From Profundibacterium mesophilum KAUST100406-0324 (GTDB taxonomy: Bacteria; Pseudomonadota; Alphaproteobacteria; Rhodobacterales; Rhodobacteraceae), in contig NZ_APKE01000007.1 in assembly GCF_009835145.1 (NCBI RefSeq), positions 1-64,000 of the forward strand: a stretch of 64,000 nucleotides of DNA. The letters are read 5' to 3'. The notes beneath the pieces were generated by a model. It was not told the origin of the DNA, did no database searches, and was given only the letters and a program-made list of their open reading frames with translations. Both the position numbers and the translations under genes were made by a program. Shown here piece by piece: positions 57,973 to 64,000 of this stretch (positions are counted from its first letter, which is position 1; every line of letters begins with the position of its first letter).

Positions 57973-59244
57973 CTACGGGAGGGACGCGGATCGTCTGACA
58001 TTGCTCAGGACGACCCGGTCAGCGGGCAGCGGGGGAAGCTCCTTCGGATCGAGCGCCGTATTCTGCTCCGGCACATCATAGTCGAGCGACGTGGCGAGAT
58101 AGCCGCAGAACGCCTCCATCTGGCTGATCGCGATCCACTCGCCGGGACAGCGGTGGTTCGTCCCGTGGCGGCCGCCCCCTTGCGGAATGAACGTGTAGGG
58201 ATCGCCGTGCCAGTCCTGAAACCGTTCGGGCCGGAAGTCATGCGGCGCCGTCCACGAGCGCGGATCGGTGTTGGTGCCGTGAAGGTCGAGCAAGACCCTG
58301 CGGCCTTCCTCGAACCGATAGCCCCGCCATGAGAAACCCTGGTGCACCCGCGCGGCCACGGCCGGGAAGAACGGGTAGAACCGGCGGACCTCCTGCACGA
58401 AGGGCTCCAGCACCCTGTCATCCTCTTTCAGTTTTCGCGCCCAGTCGGGGTATCGGTGCATGGCATGCGCGGCCTGGACGATGAACACCGACACCGCGAC
58501 CGTCGGGCGCAAGACGTTCAGCAGTTCCACGGCGGCGATCTGCGGGCTCAGCATCTCGCCATCGGGATCGCGCCAGGTCGCGATGACGTGTAAGGCGCAT
58601 TCCTCGGGCGGTTTCAAATCGCCGCCGCGCACCTGCTCGATGATGCCGGTGGCCCAGCGCTCCGCGAGACGCCGCGATCGCCGTGCGCGCCAATGGCTCC
58701 ACCCGACCGCCCCGGCATCTTGGAAAAGTGCCGTCAGCTGCGCCGTCCGGATCCTGACATCGGTCTCGGGCAGGGGCACCCCGGCCCATGTGCAAACCGC
58801 CCTCGTCAGGATCTCGCGCACCTCGTCGTAGAGAATGACCGCACCGGTGCGCTCCCACTGCCGCGCGTAGACGTCCAGCAAGCCGAGCGATATGCGCCGC
58901 AGTTCGGCTATCCGCTCGCTGCCCATGAGCGTCATGAACATCCGCTTGCGGTGACGGTGCGCATGGCCGTCCAGATGTTGAACGCCGCCATCCCCGAGCA
59001 ATGTCTTGCGGATGCGCGCCGGCATCGCCCCCGCCCGCACGAGCCGATCCTCGCGATAGAAAAGCTCGGCCGCCGAGGCGCCGGTCATGCAGATCGTCCT
59101 GTGAAGGAGGATGCGGGTCTCGAACAGGTCGCCGCCAAGGTCCCGGCAGGTGTTCGCGATGAACCCGTAGGGGTCGCGAAGCAAGGCGAGCGTGCTGTCG
59201 CCGGCCTTGGCGGGGGGGCTGCCGGATATCGTCTCGGATTGCAT
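57973..59244 (-). CDS. CYP152-type fatty-acid peroxygenase P450
   Basis: This 423-residue P450 resembles CYP152 enzymes (P450-BSbeta, OleT), which use hydrogen peroxide to hydroxylate or decarboxylate fatty acids. The heme loop is FIPQGGGRHGTNHRCPGEW, and the carboxylate-binding Arg lies in LLNVLRPTVAVSV. In the position where OleT has His85 and BSbeta has Gln85, this protein reads Gln (GGVQHLDGH), suggesting hydroxylation. It is divergent from a DUF3008 gene. A KatE-type peroxide detoxifier elsewhere is unrelated. Confidence 0.88.
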   Translation of the reverse strand: MQSETISGSPPAKAGDSTLALLRDPYGFIANTCRDLGGDLFETRILLHRTICMTGASAAELFYREDRLVRAGAMPARIRKTLLGDGGVQHLDGHAHRHRKRMFMTLMGSERIAELRRISLGLLDVYARQWERTGAVILYDEVREILTRAVCTWAGVPLPETDVRIRTAQLTALFQDAGAVGWSHWRARRSRRLAERWATGIIEQVRGGDLKPPEECALHVIATWRDPDGEMLSPQIAAVELLNVLRPTVAVSVFIVQAAHAMHRYPDWARKLKEDDRVLEPFVQEVRRFYPFFPAVAARVHQGFSWRGYRFEEGRRVLLDLHGTNTDPRSWTAPHDFRPERFQDWHGDPYTFIPQGGGRHGTNHRCPGEWIAISQMEAFCGYLATSLDYDVPEQNTALDPKELPPLPADRVVLSNVRRSASLP

Positions 59245-59340
59245 GATCTTCCTCTTTCATCGAACCGAGCCGGCTTCCACCGCTGTCGGCGTCCCGCCAT
59301 CGCCGACTGGCGCGTCGGTCCGGTTCCGGCTTTTCGAGCC

Positions 59341-59366
59341 AACAGGAGAACAGGCGCGCATGTTCC
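59341..59366 (-). promoter_or_regulatory. Candidate stress promoter upstream of the CYP152 gene
   Basis: On the minus strand GGAAC is followed after 17 nt by TGTT, about 95 bases before the CYP152 start. This resembles the EcfG-type consensus GGAAC-N16/17-CGTT but has a weaker -10. It is the least certain of three such sites in this region. Confidence 0.35.
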
Positions 59367-59432
59367 GGCCTTGATCGCCTCCACCGCGGCCGGGGCTGCG
59401 GTCTCGCAGCCCGCCTCCTGTGGGGCCAGGCA

Positions 59433-59457
59433 GGAACATCCTTCGCCTTCGCCGGTT
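59433..59457 (+). promoter_or_regulatory. EcfG-like promoter upstream of the DUF3008 gene
   Basis: The words GGAAC and GGTT are separated by exactly 16 nt, about 50 bases before the DUF3008 start. The form GGAAC-N16-GGTT recurs identically before the YciE-like gene. Confidence 0.55.
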
Positions 59458-59507
59458 TTTGGTCATGCCGGCGCATTGTCGGTCAGCAACTGTGAAGGGA
59501 GACGGAC

Positions 59508-59693
59508 ATGCCTGCGAAATCGGGAGCCCAGCAAAAGGCGGCGGGTGCGGCGCTGTCGGCCAAGCGCGGCGATACCAAGGTCGGGGACCTCCAGGGGCCG
59601 GCAAAGGACATGTACGATTCGATGTCCGAGCAGGAGCTTGAGGAGATGGCCGGGACCAGCCGCAAGGACAAGCCCGAGCACGACAGCAACTGA
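59508..59693 (+). CDS. DUF3008 small protein
   Basis: This 61-residue basic and acidic mixed protein starts MPAKSGAQQKAAGAALSAKR and contains AKDMYDSMSEQELEEMAGTS, matching DUF3008. Such small proteins belong to general-stress regulons in alphaproteobacteria. An AAGGGAG-like site precedes the ATG. The next gene in the same direction is the YciE-like protein. Confidence 0.88.
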   Translation: MPAKSGAQQKAAGAALSAKRGDTKVGDLQGPAKDMYDSMSEQELEEMAGTSRKDKPEHDSN

Positions 59694-59999
59694 GACCAGG
59701 CGAGCCTTGCGCGCGCGGCTGGTCATCGGTGGGCCCCATCAGCCCCGCCCCGACGGTCCTCACCGCCTTGACCGGCGCGCCGTCACGGTGTGCCGGGCGG
59801 CGCCTGCGCCAGCGTCTTTCGAAGGTGAAGCCCCGGCGCTGGCCGGCGCACTTGCGCCTGTGGGTGCAAGGCGGCAGGGGCCCCAGGCATCGCGGCAAGG
59901 CAAACCGGCGGCGCTTCGGAACCTTTCCGAAACTGGCCGGTTCAAAAAGTACGAAGCGGAGCGCAGCGCGGTCCGCAACGCTGTGAAAGGAACGAGTAA
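59694..59999 (+). promoter_or_regulatory. Region with an EcfG-like promoter before the YciE gene
   Basis: This 306-base gap has no convincing gene. GGAAC at 59918-59922 and GGTT at 59939-59942 are 16 nt apart, the same arrangement as before the DUF3008 gene. The site lies about 60 bases before the YciE-like start. A GAAAGGA ribosome site closes the region. Confidence 0.55.
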
Positions 60000-60500
60000 A
60001 TGGCTATTTTCTCTAAAGACATCAAAACGATGGACGACCTCTACCTGCATACCCTGCGCGATATCTACTACGCGGAGCAGCAGATCGAGAAGGCCCTGCC
60101 CAAGATGATCGACAAGGCCCGCAACCCGCAGCTCAGGGACGCATTCAGCAGCCACCTCGACGAGACGCGCCAGCATGTGCAGCGCCTCGAGCAGGTGTTC
60201 CAGGTGCTCGGTGAAAAGGCCAAGAGCGCGACGTGCCCGGCCATCGACGGCATCATCAAGGAGTCCGAGGATATCGCGGGAGACATCGAGGATGACAAGG
60301 TCCTCGACGCGGCCCTCGCCGCGGCGGCCCAGGCCGTCGAGCATTACGAGATGACCCGCTACGGCACCCTGATCGCGTGGTCCAAGGAGCTTGGCCGCAA
60401 TGAGTGCGCCGAACTGCTGTCGCAGAATCTCGCGGATGAGAAATCCGCCGACCAGAAACTCACCCAGCTTGCGGAAAGCCGGTTGAACCAGGCCGCCTGA
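60000..60500 (+). CDS. YciE/YciF ferritin-like (DUF892) protein
   Basis: This 166-residue protein is a DUF892 ferritin-like four-helix bundle. The paired metal-ligand helices are visible: LRDIYYAEQQIEKALPKM, DETRQHVQRLEQVF and VEHYEMTRYGTLIAWSKELG. These proteins are induced by osmotic and oxidative stress, and are thought to hold a di-iron site. It follows DUF3008 in one direction and ends at a terminator. Confidence 0.92.
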   Translation: MAIFSKDIKTMDDLYLHTLRDIYYAEQQIEKALPKMIDKARNPQLRDAFSSHLDETRQHVQRLEQVFQVLGEKAKSATCPAIDGIIKESEDIAGDIEDDKVLDAALAAAAQAVEHYEMTRYGTLIAWSKELGRNECAELLSQNLADEKSADQKLTQLAESRLNQAA

Positions 60501-60508
60501 GGCTATTC

Positions 60509-60539
60509 GGGGGATCCCGGAGCCGTTCCGGGGTCCCCC
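60509..60539. terminator. Terminator between yciE-like gene and SDR gene
   Basis: A 13-bp stem with a single G-T pair and a short loop is followed on the plus strand by CCGGGTTTT. It serves the convergent ends of the YciE-like and SDR genes. Confidence 0.75.
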
Positions 60540-60558
60540 GTCCGGGTTTTGCGCCGCC

Positions 60559-61332
60559 TTACTCGGGCTTCGCACCCGCGCGATGAACCCGCGCCAGGAT
60601 GCTCTGCGGCACGACACCGGCCAGCATCGTCAGGATCTTGCTGGTGACACCCGGGACCACGCCGCGCTCGCCGCGCATCATGGCGTCATAGCCCGCCCGG
60701 GCGACCTCGACCGGATCGTCTTTTTGACTCTCGGCGATCGGCGCATCCGCCAGATCGTTTTCGGGCCGGTCGAAGACCTCCGTCTCCGTGGGACCGGGCA
60801 TCAGGCAAGTCAGCGTCACCGGCCCGTCCTTCCACTCGTCCTGAAGCGCATAGCAGAAGCTGTCGAGATAGGCTTTCGTCGCGTTGTAGACCGCATCGTA
60901 AGGCCCCGGCACGAACCCGCCGATGGACCCGGTGACGAGGATCCGTCCAGACCCGCGGGCATGCATCTTGCGGCCGACCCTGTGCAGGAGCGATGTCGTC
61001 TGCAGGAGGTTCAGGTCGATGCGCCGCTTGATGGCCGCCCAGTCCTGATCGTGAAACGCCTCGCCGAGCGCGCGTCCTGCATTTGCGAAGAACAGGTCGA
61101 TCTCGCGGTCCGCGATGGCCTGCCAGAAGCTGTCGACACCATGGCGGGTGGCCAGATCGACCACCATCGGCTCGACCTCCGCCCCGAGCCGTCTCAGCTT
61201 GTCGGCGGCCTCGTGGATCTTCTCCTCGTCGGCGCAGATGATCAGGCTGTATCCGTCCTCGGCCGCGAAACGGGCGAGCTGATACCCCAGGCCGGTCGAG
61301 GCGCCGGTCACGACGGCAATCTTGTCAGTCAT
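60559..61332 (-). CDS. Short-chain dehydrogenase/reductase
   Basis: This 257-residue SDR shows the Rossmann motif VVTGASTGLGYQ, NAGRALG, and the catalytic YNATKAYLDSF (Tyr-X3-Lys). It overlaps the next SDR by 8 bp and is its paralogue, differing throughout. It ends the alcohol-dehydrogenase-led unit. The substrate is unknown. Confidence 0.92.
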   Translation of the reverse strand: MTDKIAVVTGASTGLGYQLARFAAEDGYSLIICADEEKIHEAADKLRRLGAEVEPMVVDLATRHGVDSFWQAIADREIDLFFANAGRALGEAFHDQDWAAIKRRIDLNLLQTTSLLHRVGRKMHARGSGRILVTGSIGGFVPGPYDAVYNATKAYLDSFCYALQDEWKDGPVTLTCLMPGPTETEVFDRPENDLADAPIAESQKDDPVEVARAGYDAMMRGERGVVPGVTSKILTMLAGVVPQSILARVHRAGAKPE

Positions 61333-62113
61333 TGCGGTGGCCCTCCGGTTCGGCGAGGTTGCGGTGCATCGAGGCCAGCACGCTGTCGGGCACCACGCCC
61401 GAGAGTGCCGCCTGCACCTTGTTCATGAAGCCCGTGGTCACCCCGGACGAGCCCTTGAGCATCGCGCGATAGCCCGCCCTGGCGACCTTGGCCGGGTCAT
61501 CCTTGTCCTTCTGGCCGACCGGCGTGTCCTCCATGTCGGCGCGGACGAAGAACTCGGTATCGGTGGGGCCGGGCATCAGGCAGGTGACGGTGACGCCGCT
61601 GTCCTTCAGCTCGTCCCGGATGCCCCAGGACAGGGTATCCAGATAGGCTTTCGTCGCGTTGTAGACCGCCTGGAAACTGCCGGGGATGAGGCCAGCGATG
61701 GAGCCGACGATGAGGATGCGGCCCGTCTTTCGGGCGCGCATCAGGGGGATCATGCGGTGCAGCAGCGAGGTCGTGCCGGTCACGTTGACGTGGATCACGT
61801 CCTCGATCCTGTCCCAGTCCTGCTCGAGGAAGGCGTCGCCCAACCCGCGCCCGGCATTGGCCAGCAGGTAATCCACCTCCCGGTTCCGCACCGCGTTCCA
61901 GAGCGTATCGAGCCCCTGTTCGGTGCCCAGGTCCGCCTCCACGACATCGACCGTCACGCCGCTTTGCCGCAGGCTCTCGGCGGCGCTGTGGATCTGCGGC
62001 TCGTCGGCGCAGATGATGAGGTCGCAGCCGTCTTGCGCCGCGCATCGGGCCAGCTCCAGCCCGATGCCCGTCGAGGCGCCGGTGACGACGGCGAGCTTGC
62101 GCATCTGCGCCAT
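61325..62113 (-). CDS. Short-chain dehydrogenase/reductase (paralogue)
   Basis: This 262-residue SDR has LAVVTGASTGIGLELA, LLANAGRGLGDAF and the catalytic YNATKAYLDTL. The start at 62113 overlaps the stop of the zinc alcohol dehydrogenase by ATGA. Close similarity to the downstream SDR (for example CLMPGPT in both) points to tandem duplication followed by divergence. Confidence 0.92.
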   Translation of the reverse strand: MAQMRKLAVVTGASTGIGLELARCAAQDGCDLIICADEPQIHSAAESLRQSGVTVDVVEADLGTEQGLDTLWNAVRNREVDYLLANAGRGLGDAFLEQDWDRIEDVIHVNVTGTTSLLHRMIPLMRARKTGRILIVGSIAGLIPGSFQAVYNATKAYLDTLSWGIRDELKDSGVTVTCLMPGPTDTEFFVRADMEDTPVGQKDKDDPAKVARAGYRAMLKGSSGVTTGFMNKVQAALSGVVPDSVLASMHRNLAEPEGHRND

Positions 62114-63297
62114 CAGATCGTCTCCGTGCCGGGCTTCAGAACGACCTTGGTCCATTCGTTCTGGTTGAAGCGGAAGCTTTCATAGCCGCGCGCGGCTTCT
62201 TCGAGCGGCAACCGGTGCGAGATCATGAAAGTGGTGTCCAGCTCGCCCTCGCCGATCCGCCGCAAAAGGTCCTTCGTGTATCGCTGCACATGGGTCTGCC
62301 CGGTGCGGACCTGCAGGCCCTTCTCCATCAGGGCGCCCAGCGGAAACTTGTCGAGGAACCCGCCATAGACGCCCGGGATCGACAGCCGGCCGCCCTTGCG
62401 CACCGCCATGATCGCCTCGCGCAGGGCATGCGCGCTGTCGGCACCCACGCCCACGGTCTGCTTGATATTGTCGAGGATGGTGTCGGGCGCCATGCCATGT
62501 GCCTCCATCCCGACCGCGTCGATCACGGCATCGGGACCCATTCCGCCCGACATCTCCATCAGCGCCTCCAGCACGTTGGTCTGCTTGAAGTCGATCACCT
62601 CGGCGCCCATCTTGCGCGCCAGCGCAAGGCGGCCGGGATATTCGTCGATGGCGATCACCTTGCCCGCGCCCATCACGAAGGCCGACTGCACCGCGAACAG
62701 CCCCACCGGACCGCAGCCCCAGACGGCGACCGTGTCGCCCGGCTTGATGTCGCAGTTCTCGGCCGCCATCCAGCCGGTCGGCAGGATGTCCGACAGAAAG
62801 AGGACCTCGTCATCGTCCATCCCGTCCGGGATCACGATCGGGCCGACATCGCTGAACGGCACGCGGACATATTCCGCCTGGCCGCCCGGATAGCCCCCGG
62901 TCAGGTGCGAGTAGCCGAAGAGGGCCGACATCGCGTGGCCGTAGAGCTTCTCGCTGATATCCTGCTTGTCGGCGGGGTTGGAGTTGTCGCAGGCCGAGTA
63001 GAGGCTCTGCTCGCAGAAGAAGCACTTGCCGCAGGAGATGGTGAAGGGCACCACCACCCGCTGGCCTTTCTTCAACGTGCTCTTGGGGCCTGTCTCGACC
63101 ACCTCGCCCATGAATTCGTGGCCGAGGATGTCGCCGGCCAGAACGCCGGGGATCACCCCGTCATAGAGGTGCAGGTCGGAGCCGCAGATGGCGGTGGACG
63201 TGACCTTGATGATCGCGTCGCGGGGATTGACGATTTCGGGGTCGGGCATTGTCTCGACGCGGACGTCGTGTTTGCCTTGCCAGGTCAGGGCGCGCAT
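62113..63297 (-). CDS. Zinc-dependent alcohol dehydrogenase family protein
   Basis: This 394-residue MDR enzyme has the catalytic-zinc Cys in [23 protein letters not shown], and a structural zinc site [15 protein letters not shown]. The NAD fold is [17 protein letters not shown]. It resembles glutathione-independent formaldehyde-dehydrogenase-like proteins of stress regulons. AGGAGACAG precedes the start at 63297. The substrate is unknown. Confidence 0.9.
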   Translation of the reverse strand: MRALTWQGKHDVRVETMPDPEIVNPRDAIIKVTSTAICGSDLHLYDGVIPGVLAGDILGHEFMGEVVETGPKSTLKKGQRVVVPFTISCGKCFFCEQSLYSACDNSNPADKQDISEKLYGHAMSALFGYSHLTGGYPGGQAEYVRVPFSDVGPIVIPDGMDDDEVLFLSDILPTGWMAAENCDIKPGDTVAVWGCGPVGLFAVQSAFVMGAGKVIAIDEYPGRLALARKMGAEVIDFKQTNVLEALMEMSGGMGPDAVIDAVGMEAHGMAPDTILDNIKQTVGVGADSAHALREAIMAVRKGGRLSIPGVYGGFLDKFPLGALMEKGLQVRTGQTHVQRYTKDLLRRIGEGELDTTFMISHRLPLEEAARGYESFRFNQNEWTKVVLKPGTETI

Positions 63298-63308
63298 GAA
63301 CTGTCTCC

Positions 63309-64000
63309 TCAGGCGGTTTTGCGGTTGGCATTGGTGGCGATTTCGCCGGTTTCCATCAGCATCTTCAGGCGTCGCAGCTCGCGCCGCCCCTGTATAGCGG
63401 GCTCGGCCTGGAAGGCCTTGGCAACCCAGCGACCCAGCTCTCCGGCAGGGGGCACATAGGCGATGATCGCCTCGACCTCGGTGCCGCGATCGGCCGGGGC
63501 ATCGCGAAAGGTGACCTTGCCCTCGGTGTCGATGTCGCTGCCCTCGATCGAGCGCCAGGAAATCATCTCGCCCTCCACGTCCTGCACGATCCGAGTGCGC
63601 ACCGTGACCTCGCGGTCGAGGGGCGCGCGGATGGTCCATTCGGTGACGTCGCCGACCTCGCGAACGTCATGGAGGTTTTCCATGAACTGCGGGAGGTTCT
63701 GGAAGCTGCGCCAGAAACGGTAGAGTTCCGCCCTGGGCTTGTTGATCGTCACCGTGCGCCCGGTAACGGCGTAGTTGCCATAGCGGCTTTGGCGCGATGT
63801 GCGTCCCGGCGCGTCGTCCGGCGGACGGTGGCCGACACGGTTGCGGGTGGCCGCCTGGTACCAGGCATAGCCGGCCGCGCCGGCCAGCACGCCCAGTCCC
63901 AGCACGACGGCGGTCGTGCCCCGGTCCGGCCTATAGGACCCCTCGTCGTAGCGACGAGGCGCGCCGTAAGGGCTGGGCAGAAAGCGAGGATCATCATTGT
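63309..64000 (-). CDS. Membrane-anchored SRPBCC-domain protein (partial)
   Basis: The frame stays open to the window edge, so the N-terminus is missing; visible residues begin [19 protein letters not shown] membrane segment follows ([17 protein letters not shown]) and then a START/SRPBCC-type domain ([41 protein letters not shown]). Such proteins accompany stress genes in alphaproteobacteria. A GTG at 63905 is not needed as a start because coding is continuous before it. It precedes the alcohol dehydrogenase gene by 11 bp. Confidence 0.85.
   Translation of the reverse strand, partial: NDDPRFLPSPYGAPRRYDEGSYRPDRGTTAVVLGLGVLAGAAGYAWYQAATRNRVGHRPPDDAPGRTSRQSRYGNYAVTGRTVTINKPRAELYRFWRSFQNLPQFMENLHDVREVGDVTEWTIRAPLDREVTVRTRIVQDVEGEMISWRSIEGSDIDTEGKVTFRDAPADRGTEVEAIIAYVPPAGELGRWVAKAFQAEPAIQGRRELRRLKMLMETGEIATNANRKTA

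Noticed and set aside
59729-59986. An 85-codon frame upstream of the YciE-like gene
   Set aside because: The translation is Arg- and Pro-rich without motifs, and the region contains the likely promoter; it looks like a GC artefact.

Overview
The window is GC-rich, densely coded DNA of an alphaproteobacterium, almost certainly of the Rhodobacterales (Roseobacter/Paracoccus-like). Pointers are a three-piece B12 methionine synthase, a DUF1476 ATPase zeta subunit next to purC-purS-purQ, an RNase E with a large acidic insert in its S1 domain, a TAXI-type TRAP transporter, and an alphaproteobacterial style curli locus. Assignments rest on motif reading; no database search was possible.

Layout. 0-7 kb: a possible IS end, then a tartrate-type locus (TAXI-TRAP transporter, LysR regulator, tartrate dehydrogenase) whose glycerate kinase gene is broken. 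7.4-12.6 kb: a two-part sodium/solute symporter, a type II L-2-haloacid dehalogenase, an NrtS-type protein, a TetR regulator and a DehI-type haloacid dehalogenase, which together look like a haloacid uptake and dehalogenation cluster. 13-22.6 kb: NDH-2, a large KatE catalase, a TetR regulator divergent from a 4-hydroxybutyryl-CoA-dehydratase/HpaB-family protein and a HCCA-isomerase-like protein, a cardiolipin synthase/EEP pair, and a YghU-like GST. 22.9-27.5 kb: tRNA-Ile2, purMN, rnd, a lipoprotein and sufE. 27.5-31.3 kb: the corrinoid and homocysteine-methyltransferase pieces of split MetH with a GST and DUF1638. 31.4-43.6 kb: purCSQ, dctBD (DctD lacks the GAFTGA loop), rne, a TusA-like protein, ccdA, and a membrane hydrolase/P450 pair. 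43.6-46 kb: the folate piece of split MetH with a MetF-like protein. 46-50.5 kb: ppx/gppA, rlmE, an orphan histidine kinase, an MBL hydrolase and tRNA-Asn.

Accessory regions. 50.5-51.7 kb, just downstream of tRNA-Asn, holds decayed unrecognised reading frames. 51.7-57.1 kb is a curli (functional amyloid) locus: csgF, csgG, a 500-residue curlin, a second curlin and a secreted AprI/Inh-SH3 protein; csgE and csgD are not visible and an IS3 remnant lies where csgE would be expected. 58-64 kb is a stress-type island (CYP152 peroxygenase, DUF3008, YciE/DUF892, two SDRs, a zinc alcohol dehydrogenase and a membrane-anchored SRPBCC protein cut by the window end), with repeated GGAAC-N16-GGTT elements resembling EcfG general-stress promoters.

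How the genes work together. One-carbon metabolism is spread over two loci: MetF-like reduction, methyl transfer from folate to the corrinoid protein, then to homocysteine. Purine synthesis is likewise spread (MN, then CSQ). The most interesting candidates for follow-up are the haloacid cluster, the Arg-tailed split methionine synthase, the GAFTGA-less DctD, and the curli locus with its large amyloid and putative inhibitor-SH3 partner.
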